Source: an uncultured Prevotellaceae bacterium
Lineage (GTDB): Bacteria > Bacteroidota > Bacteroidia > Bacteroidales > Bacteroidaceae
Assembly: GCA_900316685.1 (NCBI GenBank)
Contig: ONDS01000009.1
Coordinates: 120,198-184,197 of the forward strand
Length of the DNA: 64,000 nt
Direction of reading: 5' to 3'
A program made the translations under genes and the position numbers. The stretch's first letter is position 1, and each line of letters opens with the position of its first letter. This document shows, in pieces, positions 7,493 through 17,239 of this stretch. The notes below the pieces were generated by a model that had not been told where the DNA came from, did no database searches, and saw only the letters and a list, made by a program, of their open reading frames with translations.

Positions 7493-8337
7493 AAGATATA
7501 ATCGCGGCACTCCTCCATCAACCATTTGGGGGTGGAGGTAGCGCCGCAGATTCCTATGGTATCTGCATTATCGAGCCAATGGAGGTCGATTTCCGAGGCA
7601 CTCTCGATATGATAGCTGTTGGGGTTGACATCCACACACGCATTGAAGAGCACCCTTCCGTTTGAACTCTTCCTACCGCTGACGAACAGCACCACATCGT
7701 GCTTGCTCGCAAACTCACGTATGTTGCCCATGCGGTTGGCCACCTGCCGACAAATGGTGTCGAAACTGCGGAAGTTGACACCAGGAGCCACGTGCTGACG
7801 AATATACTCGATGATGCTCTCAAACTCATCCAGCGACTTGGTGGTCTGTGAATAGAGGAAAATATCACGATGGAAATCCAGCCGTTTCACATCGACAAGA
7901 TTCTCCACCACGATGGCTTTTCCTTCCGTCTGCCCTACCAAGCCCAGTACCTCGGCATGGCCGTTTTTCCCGAAGATAACAATCTGTGCCTCGGGGTTCT
8001 CCACATAGCTTTTCTTGATGCGGCGCTGCAACTGCAGCACCACAGGACAGGTGGCATCTACGATGTCGATATCATTACGCTCGGCTACCTGATAGGTGGC
8101 TGGCGGTTCACCATGAGCCCGCAAGAGCACCTTGGCATGGGAGAGTCTGGCCAACTGCTCATGGTTGATGGTGGCCAGTCCCATACGGTGTAAGCGTTCG
8201 CACTCCATGCCATTGTGTACGATGTCGCCCAGACAGAACAGCTGCTTGCCCGCAGCCAGTTCCTCTTCCGCCTTGCGGATGGCCGTGGTCACCCCGAAAC
8301 AGAAACCACTGCTCCCGTCGATTTCTACTTGTCGCAT
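7480..8337 (-). CDS. ispH: 4-hydroxy-3-methylbut-2-enyl diphosphate reductase
   Basis: 285 residues, last step of the MEP isoprenoid pathway, converting HMBPP to IPP and DMAPP with a [4Fe-4S] cluster. The cluster cysteines align with Cys13 (GFCFGV), Cys97 (DATCPVV) and Cys196 (FDTICRQ); HNG at 41-43, HGEPP at 75-79 and CGATSTP near the C-terminus are also present. It overlaps the meaB stop by 13 nt. Its last codons (LFKI) are made from the 7-bp repeat array. Confidence 0.95.
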   Translation of the reverse strand: MRQVEIDGSSGFCFGVTTAIRKAEEELAAGKQLFCLGDIVHNGMECERLHRMGLATINHEQLARLSHAKVLLRAHGEPPATYQVAERNDIDIVDATCPVVLQLQRRIKKSYVENPEAQIVIFGKNGHAEVLGLVGQTEGKAIVVENLVDVKRLDFHRDIFLYSQTTKSLDEFESIIEYIRQHVAPGVNFRSFDTICRQVANRMGNIREFASKHDVVLFVSGRKSSNGRVLFNACVDVNPNSYHIESASEIDLHWLDNADTIGICGATSTPKWLMEECRDYILFKI

Positions 8338-9434
8338 TGCCTTAGCGATTGGTAATACATATCCAGCAGATCCTTGGCCGCCGCAAACGAGGTCTTTTTG
8401 CCTTGCAGCACCTTTTGTTCAGCCCCCAGCAGTTGGTCGGCGATGAGCTGGTTGTTGTAGAAACTATTCTTGAGGTGCTCGTTGATAGACTCGTACATCC
8501 AGTATTTGCTCTGTTCGTTACGACGATAGTCGAAATAGCCATTCGCCTTGACGAAGTCGAGATACTGATAGATCATATCCCATATCTCCTTGATACCCGT
8601 GCCATAGAATCCACTATAGCACAACACTTTGGGCAACCATCCACTTTCCGGCATAGGGAAGAAATGCAATGCGTTGCGGAAGTTGGTGGCCGCCATCTGG
8701 CATTTGTCCACGTTGTTGCCATCGCACTTGTTGATGACGATGCCATCGCTGATTTCCATGATACCCCTCTTGATGCCTTGCAACTCATCGCCCGTGCCCG
8801 CCAGTTGTATGAGCAGGAAGAAATCGACCATGGAGTGGCATGCCGTTTCGCTTTGTCCTACGCCCACCGTCTCGACGAAGATCTTATCGTAACCCGCCGC
8901 CTCGCAGAGGATGATGGTCTCACGCGTCTTTCGCGCCACACCGCCGAGGGAACCCGCCGTCGGACTGGGACGTATGAACGACTCCTTTCGCACGGAAAGC
9001 TTTTCCATACGTGTCTTGTCGCCGAGGATACTGCCCTTGGTGCGTTCAGAACTGGGGTCGATGGCCAATACCGCCAGTTTGCCACCGTAGTTGTCGAGCA
9101 CATGACAGCCGAACATGTCGATGGACGTACTCTTGCCAGCCCCCGGCACACCACTGATGCCGATGCGCACGGAATGGCCACTGTAGGGGAGGCATTTCTC
9201 TATCACCTCCTGCGCTTTCGACTGGTGGCGGGGATTGACACTCTCCACCAAGGTTACCGCCTGGGAGAGAATGGTGACATCACCCTTGACGATGCCCTCG
9301 ACCATCTCAGCAGCCGACATCTCCCTGCGTTTGAAGCGGTTTCTCGAGAGATAGGGATTGATGATGGAGGGCTGTGCCACGCCACTGTTCACTGTCAGGC
9401 CTTTGTATTCTTCACTGTTTTCCGGATGTTCCAT
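8325..9434 (-). CDS. meaB: Methylmalonyl-CoA mutase-associated GTPase MeaB (ArgK family)
   Basis: 369 residues. Walker A GVPGAGKST at 95-103, AIDPSSERTKGSILGDKTRME switch region, VETVGVGQSE Walker B and NKCDG (NKxD) guanine motif. MeaB-type G3E GTPases gate B12 cofactor loading and protect methylmalonyl-CoA mutase, used for propionate/succinate metabolism in Bacteroidales. Mutase genes are not in the window. It overlaps ispH by 13 nt. Confidence 0.93.
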   Translation of the reverse strand: MEHPENSEEYKGLTVNSGVAQPSIINPYLSRNRFKRREMSAAEMVEGIVKGDVTILSQAVTLVESVNPRHQSKAQEVIEKCLPYSGHSVRIGISGVPGAGKSTSIDMFGCHVLDNYGGKLAVLAIDPSSERTKGSILGDKTRMEKLSVRKESFIRPSPTAGSLGGVARKTRETIILCEAAGYDKIFVETVGVGQSETACHSMVDFFLLIQLAGTGDELQGIKRGIMEISDGIVINKCDGNNVDKCQMAATNFRNALHFFPMPESGWLPKVLCYSGFYGTGIKEIWDMIYQYLDFVKANGYFDYRRNEQSKYWMYESINEHLKNSFYNNQLIADQLLGAEQKVLQGKKTSFAAAKDLLDMYYQSLRQCDK

Positions 9435-9480
9435 GATTTAAAGTTAAAAAGGTAAATGGGTAAAGGAGTAAGGGGTATGC
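9435..9480. repeat. Short 8-bp-period A/G-rich repeat
   Basis: GTTAAAAA, GGTAAATG, GGTAAAGG-type units between meaB and the DUF1573 gene; similar units occur at 51366-51398. Confidence 0.45.
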
Positions 9481-9485
9481 CCCCA

Positions 9486-10550
9486 TTACTCCACATTGAC
9501 ATTGATAATAACCTTCGGGCTGGAAGGATCGTTGGTGATCATGAGCACCCTGGGTTTGCTACGTGTGGCTTGCAAAGCCTTGCGTTCGGCAGTGATTTTC
9601 AATTTGGTGCTCTCACCCGGTTTGAGTCGTTGGCTGCCCAGTTCCACCTTCAATCCTCCGGTGAACATCTGCAGCGACCGTATGTCGAGCGGTGTACGAC
9701 CGATGTTCTCAATCTCCACCGTACCCTTCTTGCGTTTTTTCCCATCAAAGCGTCCCAAGTCGAGGTTATACGTCGACACCTGTATTTGCGGCGCATTGGC
9801 CAATTGGTTCTCGGTAAGATGGGAGAAATCAGGCAGCAGGATAGTTGACACCACGATTTCCTTGTCGGGACTGATGCGGTCGCCGGGGAACTGTCCGAGA
9901 TATATCGACGACTGCGAGAGTCCGAACTCACGCAACTCTCTCGATTCCAGAGTTATACGCGCCACCGCCGCCTGTCCGGGAGCGAGAGTCGATGGCGACA
10001 CATCGGCCTTGAGATAAGGCGGCAGGTGCATGAACACCGGTGTCACCGTCTCGCTGGATGAGTTGAGGATATGTATCTCCTGCATGGGTCGTTCGCCACG
10101 GTTCACATCATCAAACTCCAGTTCATCCTTGTCGGTACGCATCCTACCCACGACATACGCATAGTCGCCATCGTAGCCCTTGCGTTCCGCCACTACCACG
10201 CCCTTGATGGTGAGCATGACCGGTTCGTCGGAACCCGAAGTGTAGACATCGATATACTTCTCGAAATGTCCCAGTTGACGTGCGTCATACTCGGCTGTTA
10301 CCACAAATGGTTTGTTCCTTGATATCATCCCTTGCGGATAGTTCACGGTGGTGCATCCACAACTGGTCTGCACATCGCTTATCGACACGGAGGCTTCGCC
10401 CTCGTTGATCAGTTCAAACTGTACGGAAACCGGCTCCATATAGATGACCTGTCCACAGTCGATAACATCGTTGGAAGGGACGATTGTTTGTGCTGCACCA
10501 GGCAGATAGCAGAGCGCCAGCCCCAAGGCCGCGATATAATTCTTATTCAT
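9486..10550 (-). CDS. Secreted DUF1573-domain protein
   Basis: 354 residues with a signal peptide (residues 1-20, ALCYLPGAAQ). Residues 24-120 form a DUF1573 domain: IDCGQVIYMEPVSVQFELIN then the signature TSCGCTT and a hydrophobic strand (VMLTIKGVVV). Residues about 240-354 repeat an immunoglobulin-like pattern (IENIGRTPLDIRSLQMFTGG ... GESTKLKITAERK). Likely a periplasmic or surface beta-sandwich protein; function unknown. It lies on the same strand as the alpha-2-macroglobulin gene, separated by repeats. Confidence 0.85.
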   Translation of the reverse strand: MNKNYIAALGLALCYLPGAAQTIVPSNDVIDCGQVIYMEPVSVQFELINEGEASVSISDVQTSCGCTTVNYPQGMISRNKPFVVTAEYDARQLGHFEKYIDVYTSGSDEPVMLTIKGVVVAERKGYDGDYAYVVGRMRTDKDELEFDDVNRGERPMQEIHILNSSSETVTPVFMHLPPYLKADVSPSTLAPGQAAVARITLESRELREFGLSQSSIYLGQFPGDRISPDKEIVVSTILLPDFSHLTENQLANAPQIQVSTYNLDLGRFDGKKRKKGTVEIENIGRTPLDIRSLQMFTGGLKVELGSQRLKPGESTKLKITAERKALQATRSKPRVLMITNDPSSPKVIINVNVE

Positions 10551-10565
10551 TGGTTGTTAATTATT

Positions 10566-10668
10566 TCTTCTTTTATCGGAATAGTCGGGATAGCCAGAGT
10601 TATCGGAGTAATCAGAAGACTTCTCACCTCTCACCTCTCACTTCTCACCCCTCACTACTTACTACTTA
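10566..10668. repeat. 9-bp then 7-bp tandem repeats
   Basis: TCGGAATAG, TCGGGATAG, CCAGAGTTA, TCGGAGTAA, TCAGAAGAC (period 9, 10574-10620), then TCACCTC, TCACCTC, TCACTTC, TCACCCC, TCACTAC (period 7, 10625-10660). The array runs into the last codons of the A2M gene. Confidence 0.85.
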
Positions 10669-13600
10669 TTTCATACGCCCGTGTGCGAGCAGAATACTCG
10701 GGGGCGTAGGCGCACTGCACTGAACATGAGCCAGCGGTGTAGTCGCCCGCCCGATCGATATAATATTCCGTTTCCACTACGTGCGTGCCCTTTCTCATGC
10801 GAGAGAAATAGTAGTTGGTGCAGTTGTCTTTAGGAGTGCAGTAATAACCGTTGGCGTAGCCGCTGAGTTGGCGCACAGGCTCCATGCATGCCGCCCGTTG
10901 GTCGGTCACCTGCACGAAATCATAGTCGCGGTCGGCCACGATGGTGATGCGTACCGTCACCTTGTCGCCTACAGACACCTGAGTACCGCCTACCACCTCA
11001 CGTGTCACCTGCAGGCCTGCGGTATGGCCTTCCACTTCGGTGCTCTTTTGCGAGAACTGTGCGTAAACGGCGCCCCACGATGTATGGTCGTCCTGCTTGC
11101 GTATGGTCAGGTTGTCGAGTTGGTCTGCCTCCATCTGCGACTTGATGAAGCCGATGCCTGCCGTGGCTTGGTCCACAGGTACAGGTCGTCCATCGACGGT
11201 GATGTCCACCACATTGGGAGCCTCTAACTGCTTCGTCCTACCATTGAGGAAAGCGTAGACGGCATTTGTCGTGTTGATGTTGGTGTTCCACATCTCCGTA
11301 CGTTTCTGCATCAGCAGCCAGCGCAACATATCATCCACGGTCTGGGTATCCTGAGGTTCGAGCATCTCCAGCGCCTCGATGGCAGCCACCTGAGTGGGTA
11401 TCAAGTAATTGCACCATGAGTAATAGGCTTTCGGCGTATCGTAATAGCGTCCGTTTTGTTCAGTATAAACCGTATATTCACGTAAGCTCTGCATGAACTC
11501 GCGCGCCGTCTTGGTCTGTCCGTTATGTGCCAAGATGACTGCCGTGTGTGCCTTGCCATAGATGGTGAATCCCTTGGGTTGTTTCTTGAGCAGCGAGACC
11601 ATATAGTCAATGGCTTGTTGCACATCCTTAGGCTGTTCCCGTTTGTCGAGAGCGAAGGTGTAGAGCACGTTGATGGCCCATTCGGTAGGCAGCAAGTCCT
11701 TGGCACCTTTCTTCTCCGCCTCTTTCAGTTCCTTTTGCTCCTCCACCAATTCTTTGCCTAAGTAGTCGATGGCCTTGGTGAGCATCGCCGAGGTGCTGTT
11801 CTGCTTGGAGGTGAGCACATTCAGCCGCACCATCATCTCAGCCACCGCCTGTGTCATGTAAGCACTGCCCTCCATGCCCGGCCACCAGCTCCATGAGCCG
11901 TCGGCGTTCTGCAACTGCGCCAGTTTGGCCAGCGCCGCCTCGGAGCGACGTTGCATCACCTGCTCATCGAAGAAGGTAGACAATGCCTGGCGTTGCGCCG
12001 TCTCGTGGTCGGCAGCCGCCACCCACGGTGTCTCGTTGAGCACGATGTTTTTCACATCCTGGTTTTTCGACAGCTGGCTCATCATCGTCGTTTCCTCGCC
12101 AGCCTCCTTCATCCATTGTTCGAATACCTCCTTGGCATGAGGCACCTGGTCGAGGATGAAACTGCCGATGGTATTGGCATAGATGGAAGCCGCCTGCGAT
12201 ATGGCGTTATGCTCCTCGTCGGCAGCCAGGGTGGGCAAAGCCTGTAAGACGAGCCATGCCGGATTGCCGGTATATTCCACGGTGAGCGTCTGGTGCGTCG
12301 TTCCCTGTGGGAATAGTTTGTGCAGGTCTACCTGTTCGGTTGTCGGTCCGTGCATGGTCAGCGGCAGCGTGTTGGTCACCCACTCGGTGTTGGGCAACAC
12401 CGGCAGATAATGCTGTTCGCCATCGCTGTAGCCTTTGCCGCTCGCCGTCACCCTACAGATGAGCAGTGCCGGCAGGTCTTGCGTCTCCACCTCGAAGACG
12501 ATGGCATCCGAGCCGTTGGCCCCGATGGTATAGTTTTTGTTTTTCGCCACCACCACCTTGTCGGTCGCCGGGTCGATGAGTTCGAGTTTGGCCACGCCGC
12601 TGATGGATTTCGCCGTGGTGTTGAAGATGCGTGAGGATATCTGTGCCCTGTCGCCCGTACGCACGAAACGCGGCACGTTGGGCTGCACCATGACCTCCTT
12701 GCGCGCCACGGTCTGCGCCTTGATGATGCCATGGTTGAGTTGTGTGTCGTGAGCCAGTCCCATGAACTGCCATGTGGTGATGCTCTCAGGCAGGGTGAAC
12801 GACAGTGTTGCCACACCATCCTTGTCGGTTGTCACTTGTGGCAGGAAGAACGCCGTCTCGTTGAGGTTCTCACGCACCTGCGCCTCACCGCCTTTCTTGG
12901 GACTCTCGCTCGTGGTTGATGTCGATGCCTCATCACCAGCCGCGTTTGCCGCCTCAAAAGCCATGGGAGCCGAGTCGAGGTCGACCGACTCCTCGACCAC
13001 GATAGCACTGACGGCACTGACACGGGCCGACTTCATCATGCGCATACTCCCGTTGAAGAAGGGCGAGTATGTGGCGAAGAGCGATTCATCGAAATGGGTG
13101 TATGCCAGCGAAGCCTCTTTCAGTCGGCGGAAAGGTTCCTCCGTACTCTTGTAGATGGAATGGAAGGTATAACCACTCCATTCCGCGCTCTGCTTCGGAA
13201 GGAAGAGAGAGGGGCTGAAGTCCCAGTGATGCGGGATGATCTGGTCGAGCGACTGGTCGTAGAGCGTGGCCATGAGTTGAGCCCTGGCTGGTGTGCCATC
13301 GGGATAATGGATACGCAGTTTCCACTCCTCCGACTGTCCCGGTGTGAGTCTGTCGCGGAAGGTCACCCATTCCATCTCCAGTCGTTTGTCAGGTTGCGGG
13401 CGGGAGATGTCGACCGTATGCTCATACATCTTACCTTCCTTGACCCAAGCCACGCTGAAGAGCACCCCTTTGGCATATTCCTCTGAGTATTTGAATTTCT
13501 TGGTCACGATGGAGTTGTCGAAGGCCATCTGTCCCTTTTCGATAAGTTGGCCTCCGCTGGCTATCATGTATACGGCATGTACGTTACGGTCGCTGCTGCC

Positions 13601-16129
13601 CACTTGGATGGTCACCACATCGTGTTCGTCGGCGAACTGCTGCGCCGTAGTATAGAACCAGTCGTGGGTTTCGACACACGGTTTGGTGTCGGCGAGTGAG
13701 AAGAACACGAAATCCTGTTCGAGTGTGTCTTTCTCACAAATCGCCTTGATATGATGCTTGCCACTGGCGAGCAACGGCTTGGGCCAGTTGATGTCGACGG
13801 GTTGGTTGGCTTTGGCGGTAAAAGGAGTCATGTGACCATCGATCCAATAACGCACCGAGCCTTCTATATCGTTGCCTGCGGCGTTCTTGTAGGTGAACGT
13901 GATGGTTTTCAGGCTATCGCGCAGCGACTGCTCCGGCAGGTCGCAGGCGAATGCCGTGCTTCTGTTGCCTATGGGCAGCCGGAACTCTCCTTCGTGCGAC
14001 TCCCCTCCCATGTCGGTGACCATCACTTCGGCCACTATATCGTAGAAATGCGGACTCTTGCTCTCCAGCACCCATTGGGGCAGTATCATGGGCATCTCCA
14101 GTAGGAAAGCACCCTCTTGGTCGGTCGTCGTCTCCTTGGTGATCAGTTCCTCGCCACCGGAAGAATCACGCCACCACCAATACGAATTGTTACGCGACAC
14201 TTTATAAGTGACTTTCGCCCCTTGCACCGGCACCCCGGCATAGGTCATGGCATGTGCTGTGACGACTACGGTGTCGCCCGCCTCGTAATGCTCGTTCACC
14301 TCGGGGAATTCAATCTGGAAGGTGGGGCGTTTATACTCTTCTACACGGAAGTTGACCGACCCATTGTCGGCCCTTATCACGAAGTTGCCCGTGAGCCCGT
14401 TTTTCGGCAGAGTGAAGTCTACCGCCGCCACACCGAACTCGTCGGTGTCCGCCGACTTCACCTCCACGCTGCGGTGATTGGCATCGTAGAGCGTGAAGGT
14501 CAACTCCTTGTCACTTCCCACGCCGAGGTCCATCCCCCCCTTGTTGGTATGTACGAGAGCCGACACATGCACCTGCTGTCCCGGTCGGTAAATCTTCCTG
14601 TCGGTGAACAGTTGGGTGTTCGTACGGTCCATGTCGTCGTAGGAGGTGTAATAGAAATTGCTCCACATCCACTGTGGGGGTGAGAACCTGTCGCGCGTCG
14701 TGTAGGCGAACACAGTCTTATAATCTATGTTCTTGGGCTGCACGGGGAACACCGCCTCGCCCTGGTTGTCGGTGGTGATGGTCTTCGTCGGGTTGGTGGC
14801 CCTTCGGTCGTTGGATTTCAGCACGATAGTGGCTCCTGGTAGCGGCTGCCCCGTGGTGGCGCTCACAGCCACATAGCGTGTGGAGTGTTCGGGCAGCATC
14901 TGGCTGATGACGAACACGTCGGACACGTAGTAGAAGAATCGACATGGTTTGACATCATTCTTGTCGGGAGTGAACTCCACGAGGTAGATACCCGGCGCGA
15001 GCCCCGGCAGGTCGATGGTATCCTTGGAGATGGCATATTCGGGCTGTCCGATGAAGGAGCGCGTCTCAGATATCTCGTGCACCCGGCTTTTGGTCTTGGC
15101 CACCTCGGCATACACCTTGTCGTCGGAAAGGTCGTACTCCTTGTCGGCCTCCACCTCCACCCTATTGACGGTCATGGTGATTTGCTGCACGTTTCTCACC
15201 TGACTGAGGTATACCTGCCTGCTGCGTTCGGGCAACGACACCTGCAAGCCAAAATCGACGTTGAAGCCCGAGCGTGTGAGTTCCTTCTGCGCATTGCGCA
15301 GGATATTCATCCTGGGCCAAGCCCCCCATTTGTTGAGCGCATAGTTGATGTAGTTAATCCGGTCTTCGGTGTTCACATCCACCGCCGACTCCATGAACTG
15401 ATAGCGAGCTATACCCAATTCGCCCGCCACCTTGAGGTCGCCATAGACATTGATGAGCGAGTCGAGTTGCCGCACATATTCCGACGTGCTCATCCTATGG
15501 CCGTATCCTTTGGAAGAACGTATCATCTCCAGTGCCGTGAGGCATGCCGCCGTCTTCAGCGGGGTATTCACGTAATAGTCGTGCAGCGTCTTGTAGTCGC
15601 GTGCAGCATAGCCAATGACGCTGAGCAAGTCGTCGTCGAACCATCGGCTGTCGTAGCCATTCTCGAAGAGCGGTGTGAACTCCGCCGCCTTATGTTTGGC
15701 CAGCATTTCTGGATGGCTCATCGACAACCTGAAATAATCGTTCTCCCTCCCCGGAAAGAGTTTGCTCAACCGGTAGTTGCCGCGGAGAGTTTGAGCCAAT
15801 ACGCTCTGGTATACCGCCGCGAGTACGGGGTTCGTAGTACGCACCTTCGCCTCCTTGTCGACCAAGCGTTGGAAGGCGGGTTGCAGGGAGTCGGGAGAGA
15901 TAGAGGACTGCACACTGACATTGCCCATTTCAGCCTTGAGCAGATGTCCGTAGGCTTTCTCTTTCGTCGCTTTGGTGATGATTTTCTGTAGGCACTCCAG
16001 TTGTGTTCGTGGAAGGTCTTTTTCCGCAGCCACTTCCACCTGTTTCCATAGGCTGGAGAAAGTCTGTCCCATAATGGGCAGACTGAAAAATGATATCAGC
16101 ATTGCTAATATGGTTAAGGCTTTTTTCAT
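10655..16129 (-). CDS. Alpha-2-macroglobulin family protein without thioester
   Basis: 1824 residues with a signal peptide (residues 1-21, LISFFSLPIMG). An N-terminal helical region (about 25-300) is followed by stacked macroglobulin domains; the MG2 hallmark YRPGQQVHVSALV is near residue 515, and the bait-region linker near 1060-1100 is Ala/Ser/Glu-rich. The TED-like helical domain follows GNPAWLVLQALPTL near 1300. In thioester-bearing members the next segment holds CxEQ; here it reads EEHNAISQ, so the thioester cysteine is absent. Bacterial A2Ms trap proteases in the periplasm or at the surface; thioester-less forms (like E. coli MagD) would act by steric trapping only. Confidence 0.88.
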   Translation of the reverse strand: MKKALTILAMLISFFSLPIMGQTFSSLWKQVEVAAEKDLPRTQLECLQKIITKATKEKAYGHLLKAEMGNVSVQSSISPDSLQPAFQRLVDKEAKVRTTNPVLAAVYQSVLAQTLRGNYRLSKLFPGRENDYFRLSMSHPEMLAKHKAAEFTPLFENGYDSRWFDDDLLSVIGYAARDYKTLHDYYVNTPLKTAACLTALEMIRSSKGYGHRMSTSEYVRQLDSLINVYGDLKVAGELGIARYQFMESAVDVNTEDRINYINYALNKWGAWPRMNILRNAQKELTRSGFNVDFGLQVSLPERSRQVYLSQVRNVQQITMTVNRVEVEADKEYDLSDDKVYAEVAKTKSRVHEISETRSFIGQPEYAISKDTIDLPGLAPGIYLVEFTPDKNDVKPCRFFYYVSDVFVISQMLPEHSTRYVAVSATTGQPLPGATIVLKSNDRRATNPTKTITTDNQGEAVFPVQPKNIDYKTVFAYTTRDRFSPPQWMWSNFYYTSYDDMDRTNTQLFTDRKIYRPGQQVHVSALVHTNKGGMDLGVGSDKELTFTLYDANHRSVEVKSADTDEFGVAAVDFTLPKNGLTGNFVIRADNGSVNFRVEEYKRPTFQIEFPEVNEHYEAGDTVVVTAHAMTYAGVPVQGAKVTYKVSRNNSYWWWRDSSGGEELITKETTTDQEGAFLLEMPMILPQWVLESKSPHFYDIVAEVMVTDMGGESHEGEFRLPIGNRSTAFACDLPEQSLRDSLKTITFTYKNAAGNDIEGSVRYWIDGHMTPFTAKANQPVDINWPKPLLASGKHHIKAICEKDTLEQDFVFFSLADTKPCVETHDWFYTTAQQFADEHDVVTIQVGSSDRNVHAVYMIASGGQLIEKGQMAFDNSIVTKKFKYSEEYAKGVLFSVAWVKEGKMYEHTVDISRPQPDKRLEMEWVTFRDRLTPGQSEEWKLRIHYPDGTPARAQLMATLYDQSLDQIIPHHWDFSPSLFLPKQSAEWSGYTFHSIYKSTEEPFRRLKEASLAYTHFDESLFATYSPFFNGSMRMMKSARVSAVSAIVVEESVDLDSAPMAFEAANAAGDEASTSTTSESPKKGGEAQVRENLNETAFFLPQVTTDKDGVATLSFTLPESITTWQFMGLAHDTQLNHGIIKAQTVARKEVMVQPNVPRFVRTGDRAQISSRIFNTTAKSISGVAKLELIDPATDKVVVAKNKNYTIGANGSDAIVFEVETQDLPALLICRVTASGKGYSDGEQHYLPVLPNTEWVTNTLPLTMHGPTTEQVDLHKLFPQGTTHQTLTVEYTGNPAWLVLQALPTLAADEEHNAISQAASIYANTIGSFILDQVPHAKEVFEQWMKEAGEETTMMSQLSKNQDVKNIVLNETPWVAAADHETAQRQALSTFFDEQVMQRRSEAALAKLAQLQNADGSWSWWPGMEGSAYMTQAVAEMMVRLNVLTSKQNSTSAMLTKAIDYLGKELVEEQKELKEAEKKGAKDLLPTEWAINVLYTFALDKREQPKDVQQAIDYMVSLLKKQPKGFTIYGKAHTAVILAHNGQTKTAREFMQSLREYTVYTEQNGRYYDTPKAYYSWCNYLIPTQVAAIEALEMLEPQDTQTVDDMLRWLLMQKRTEMWNTNINTTNAVYAFLNGRTKQLEAPNVVDITVDGRPVPVDQATAGIGFIKSQMEADQLDNLTIRKQDDHTSWGAVYAQFSQKSTEVEGHTAGLQVTREVVGGTQVSVGDKVTVRITIVADRDYDFVQVTDQRAACMEPVRQLSGYANGYYCTPKDNCTNYYFSRMRKGTHVVETEYYIDRAGDYTAGSCSVQCAYAPEYSARTRAYEISSK

Positions 16130-16151
16130 TGCTTGAACGTATTATAATTTG

Positions 16152-16159
16152 CAAATATA
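16152..16159 (-). promoter_or_regulatory. -7 box for the alpha-2-macroglobulin gene
   Basis: The minus strand reads TATATTTG, 22 nt upstream of the start codon at 16129. Confidence 0.65.
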
Positions 16160-16334
16160 CGATTTATTTTCCATACCGCCACATTTTCAAATGAAGTTTG
16201 TGAGTTTTTAAGGTTTCATCTTCACTGGTGGATGATTTTATGTTTTTTTAGTTTTTGTGTGGGAAAACACCTTGAGGCGCATGGACAAAGGAAGGGCATA
16301 GATAAACTAAGTCCCCTACGAACGAAAAGAACGA

Positions 16335-16358
16335 CGGGGAACATTTTTGTGTTCCCCG
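16335..16358 (-). terminator. Hairpin terminator after the 16367-17122 gene
   Basis: Perfect 9-bp stem CGGGGAACA / TGTTCCCCG with a 6-nt loop, 8 nt beyond the stop codon; the minus-strand tail (TCGTTCTTTTCG) is only moderately T-rich. Confidence 0.6.
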
Positions 16359-16366
16359 CCATGCCC

Positions 16367-17122
16367 TTATTGTTTGGTCTTGATATAGATGCCCTCCAAT
16401 GTGGTATGTGCGCCGAAACAGTAGAAGGTGTCGGCATTGGTGACGGAACGGGTGATCATGAACTGCGGGAAGAAATAGGCTTCGAAACCATAGTCGCATT
16501 CGTTCATGTGGAGATAGGTGAAATGGTTGCCTTGCAGCACTGCGGGTCTCCCTTGCTCGCTCTTACCCTCGGCGATGTTGGAAGGCACGTTGGCCGCGGT
16601 GAAGCTCACCCTGTTCTTTCCCGCCCCCGAGAAAGTGAAATGTCCGCCCATCGGCGCCCCATAGCCGGAATGATTGAACCAGTAACTGTATTCCTTGCCG
16701 ATATGGTCGGGACTCTCTGGAATGAGTTTTCCGCCCATTGACGGGGGGAAAGAGATGACACGTACGTTGGAGAGCGTCCGCGTCTTGTCCGAAGAGGGGT
16801 CATACCAAGAACCTTTCCATTGGCCGTTGGACAGTTCGAGCGACCAATTACCCGTATTATGACCGTCAGCCAAGTATTCACGCAGGTAAAAAGAGTCGTC
16901 GATCTGGTAAGGCTCTCCCACGAGCAGAATGGGTTTCGCATTCTTGGTCTTGTAATAAATCACTTCGCCCGCCGCGATGTTCTGGTCGTTGACCTCGAAA
17001 GCCAGTCGCACGGCGATGTTGCCGTCGAGCGTTCCCTCGATGGCATACTTACGGATGATGGATTGAGCCGTGGCATGGAGCAAGGCCATGCAAGCAACGG
17101 CAAGAAACAGTATCCTTTTCAT
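16367..17122 (-). CDS. Secreted protein of unknown function
   Basis: 251 residues from the ATG at 17122, which starts a clean signal peptide (MKRILFLAVACMALLHATAQ). The mature part is strand-rich and polar with many aromatic residues (WSLELSNGQWKGSWYDP, YSYWFNHSGYGAPMGGHFTF), suggesting a beta-sandwich or jelly-roll fold in the periplasm or at the surface. The opening (YAIEGTLDGNIAVRLAFEVN) reads like proteins that report substrate accumulation, but I do not recognise a family. Single-gene transcription unit with a -7 box and a terminator. Confidence 0.75.
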   Translation of the reverse strand: MKRILFLAVACMALLHATAQSIIRKYAIEGTLDGNIAVRLAFEVNDQNIAAGEVIYYKTKNAKPILLVGEPYQIDDSFYLREYLADGHNTGNWSLELSNGQWKGSWYDPSSDKTRTLSNVRVISFPPSMGGKLIPESPDHIGKEYSYWFNHSGYGAPMGGHFTFSGAGKNRVSFTAANVPSNIAEGKSEQGRPAVLQGNHFTYLHMNECDYGFEAYFFPQFMITRSVTNADTFYCFGAHTTLEGIYIKTKQ

Positions 17123-17154
17123 GATTATCATTCTTTTTTATGTCATTATCGATG

Positions 17155-17162
17155 CAAAAATA
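17155..17162 (-). promoter_or_regulatory. -7 box for the 16367-17122 gene
   Basis: The minus strand reads TATTTTTG, 32 nt upstream of the chosen start. Confidence 0.5.
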
Positions 17163-17239
17163 ACAAGAAAAAACGTGATTTGCAACCTTACGGCATCATG
17201 AAGTATGAAATGGGGTGTTTAGATGCTGAACAACGGTCT

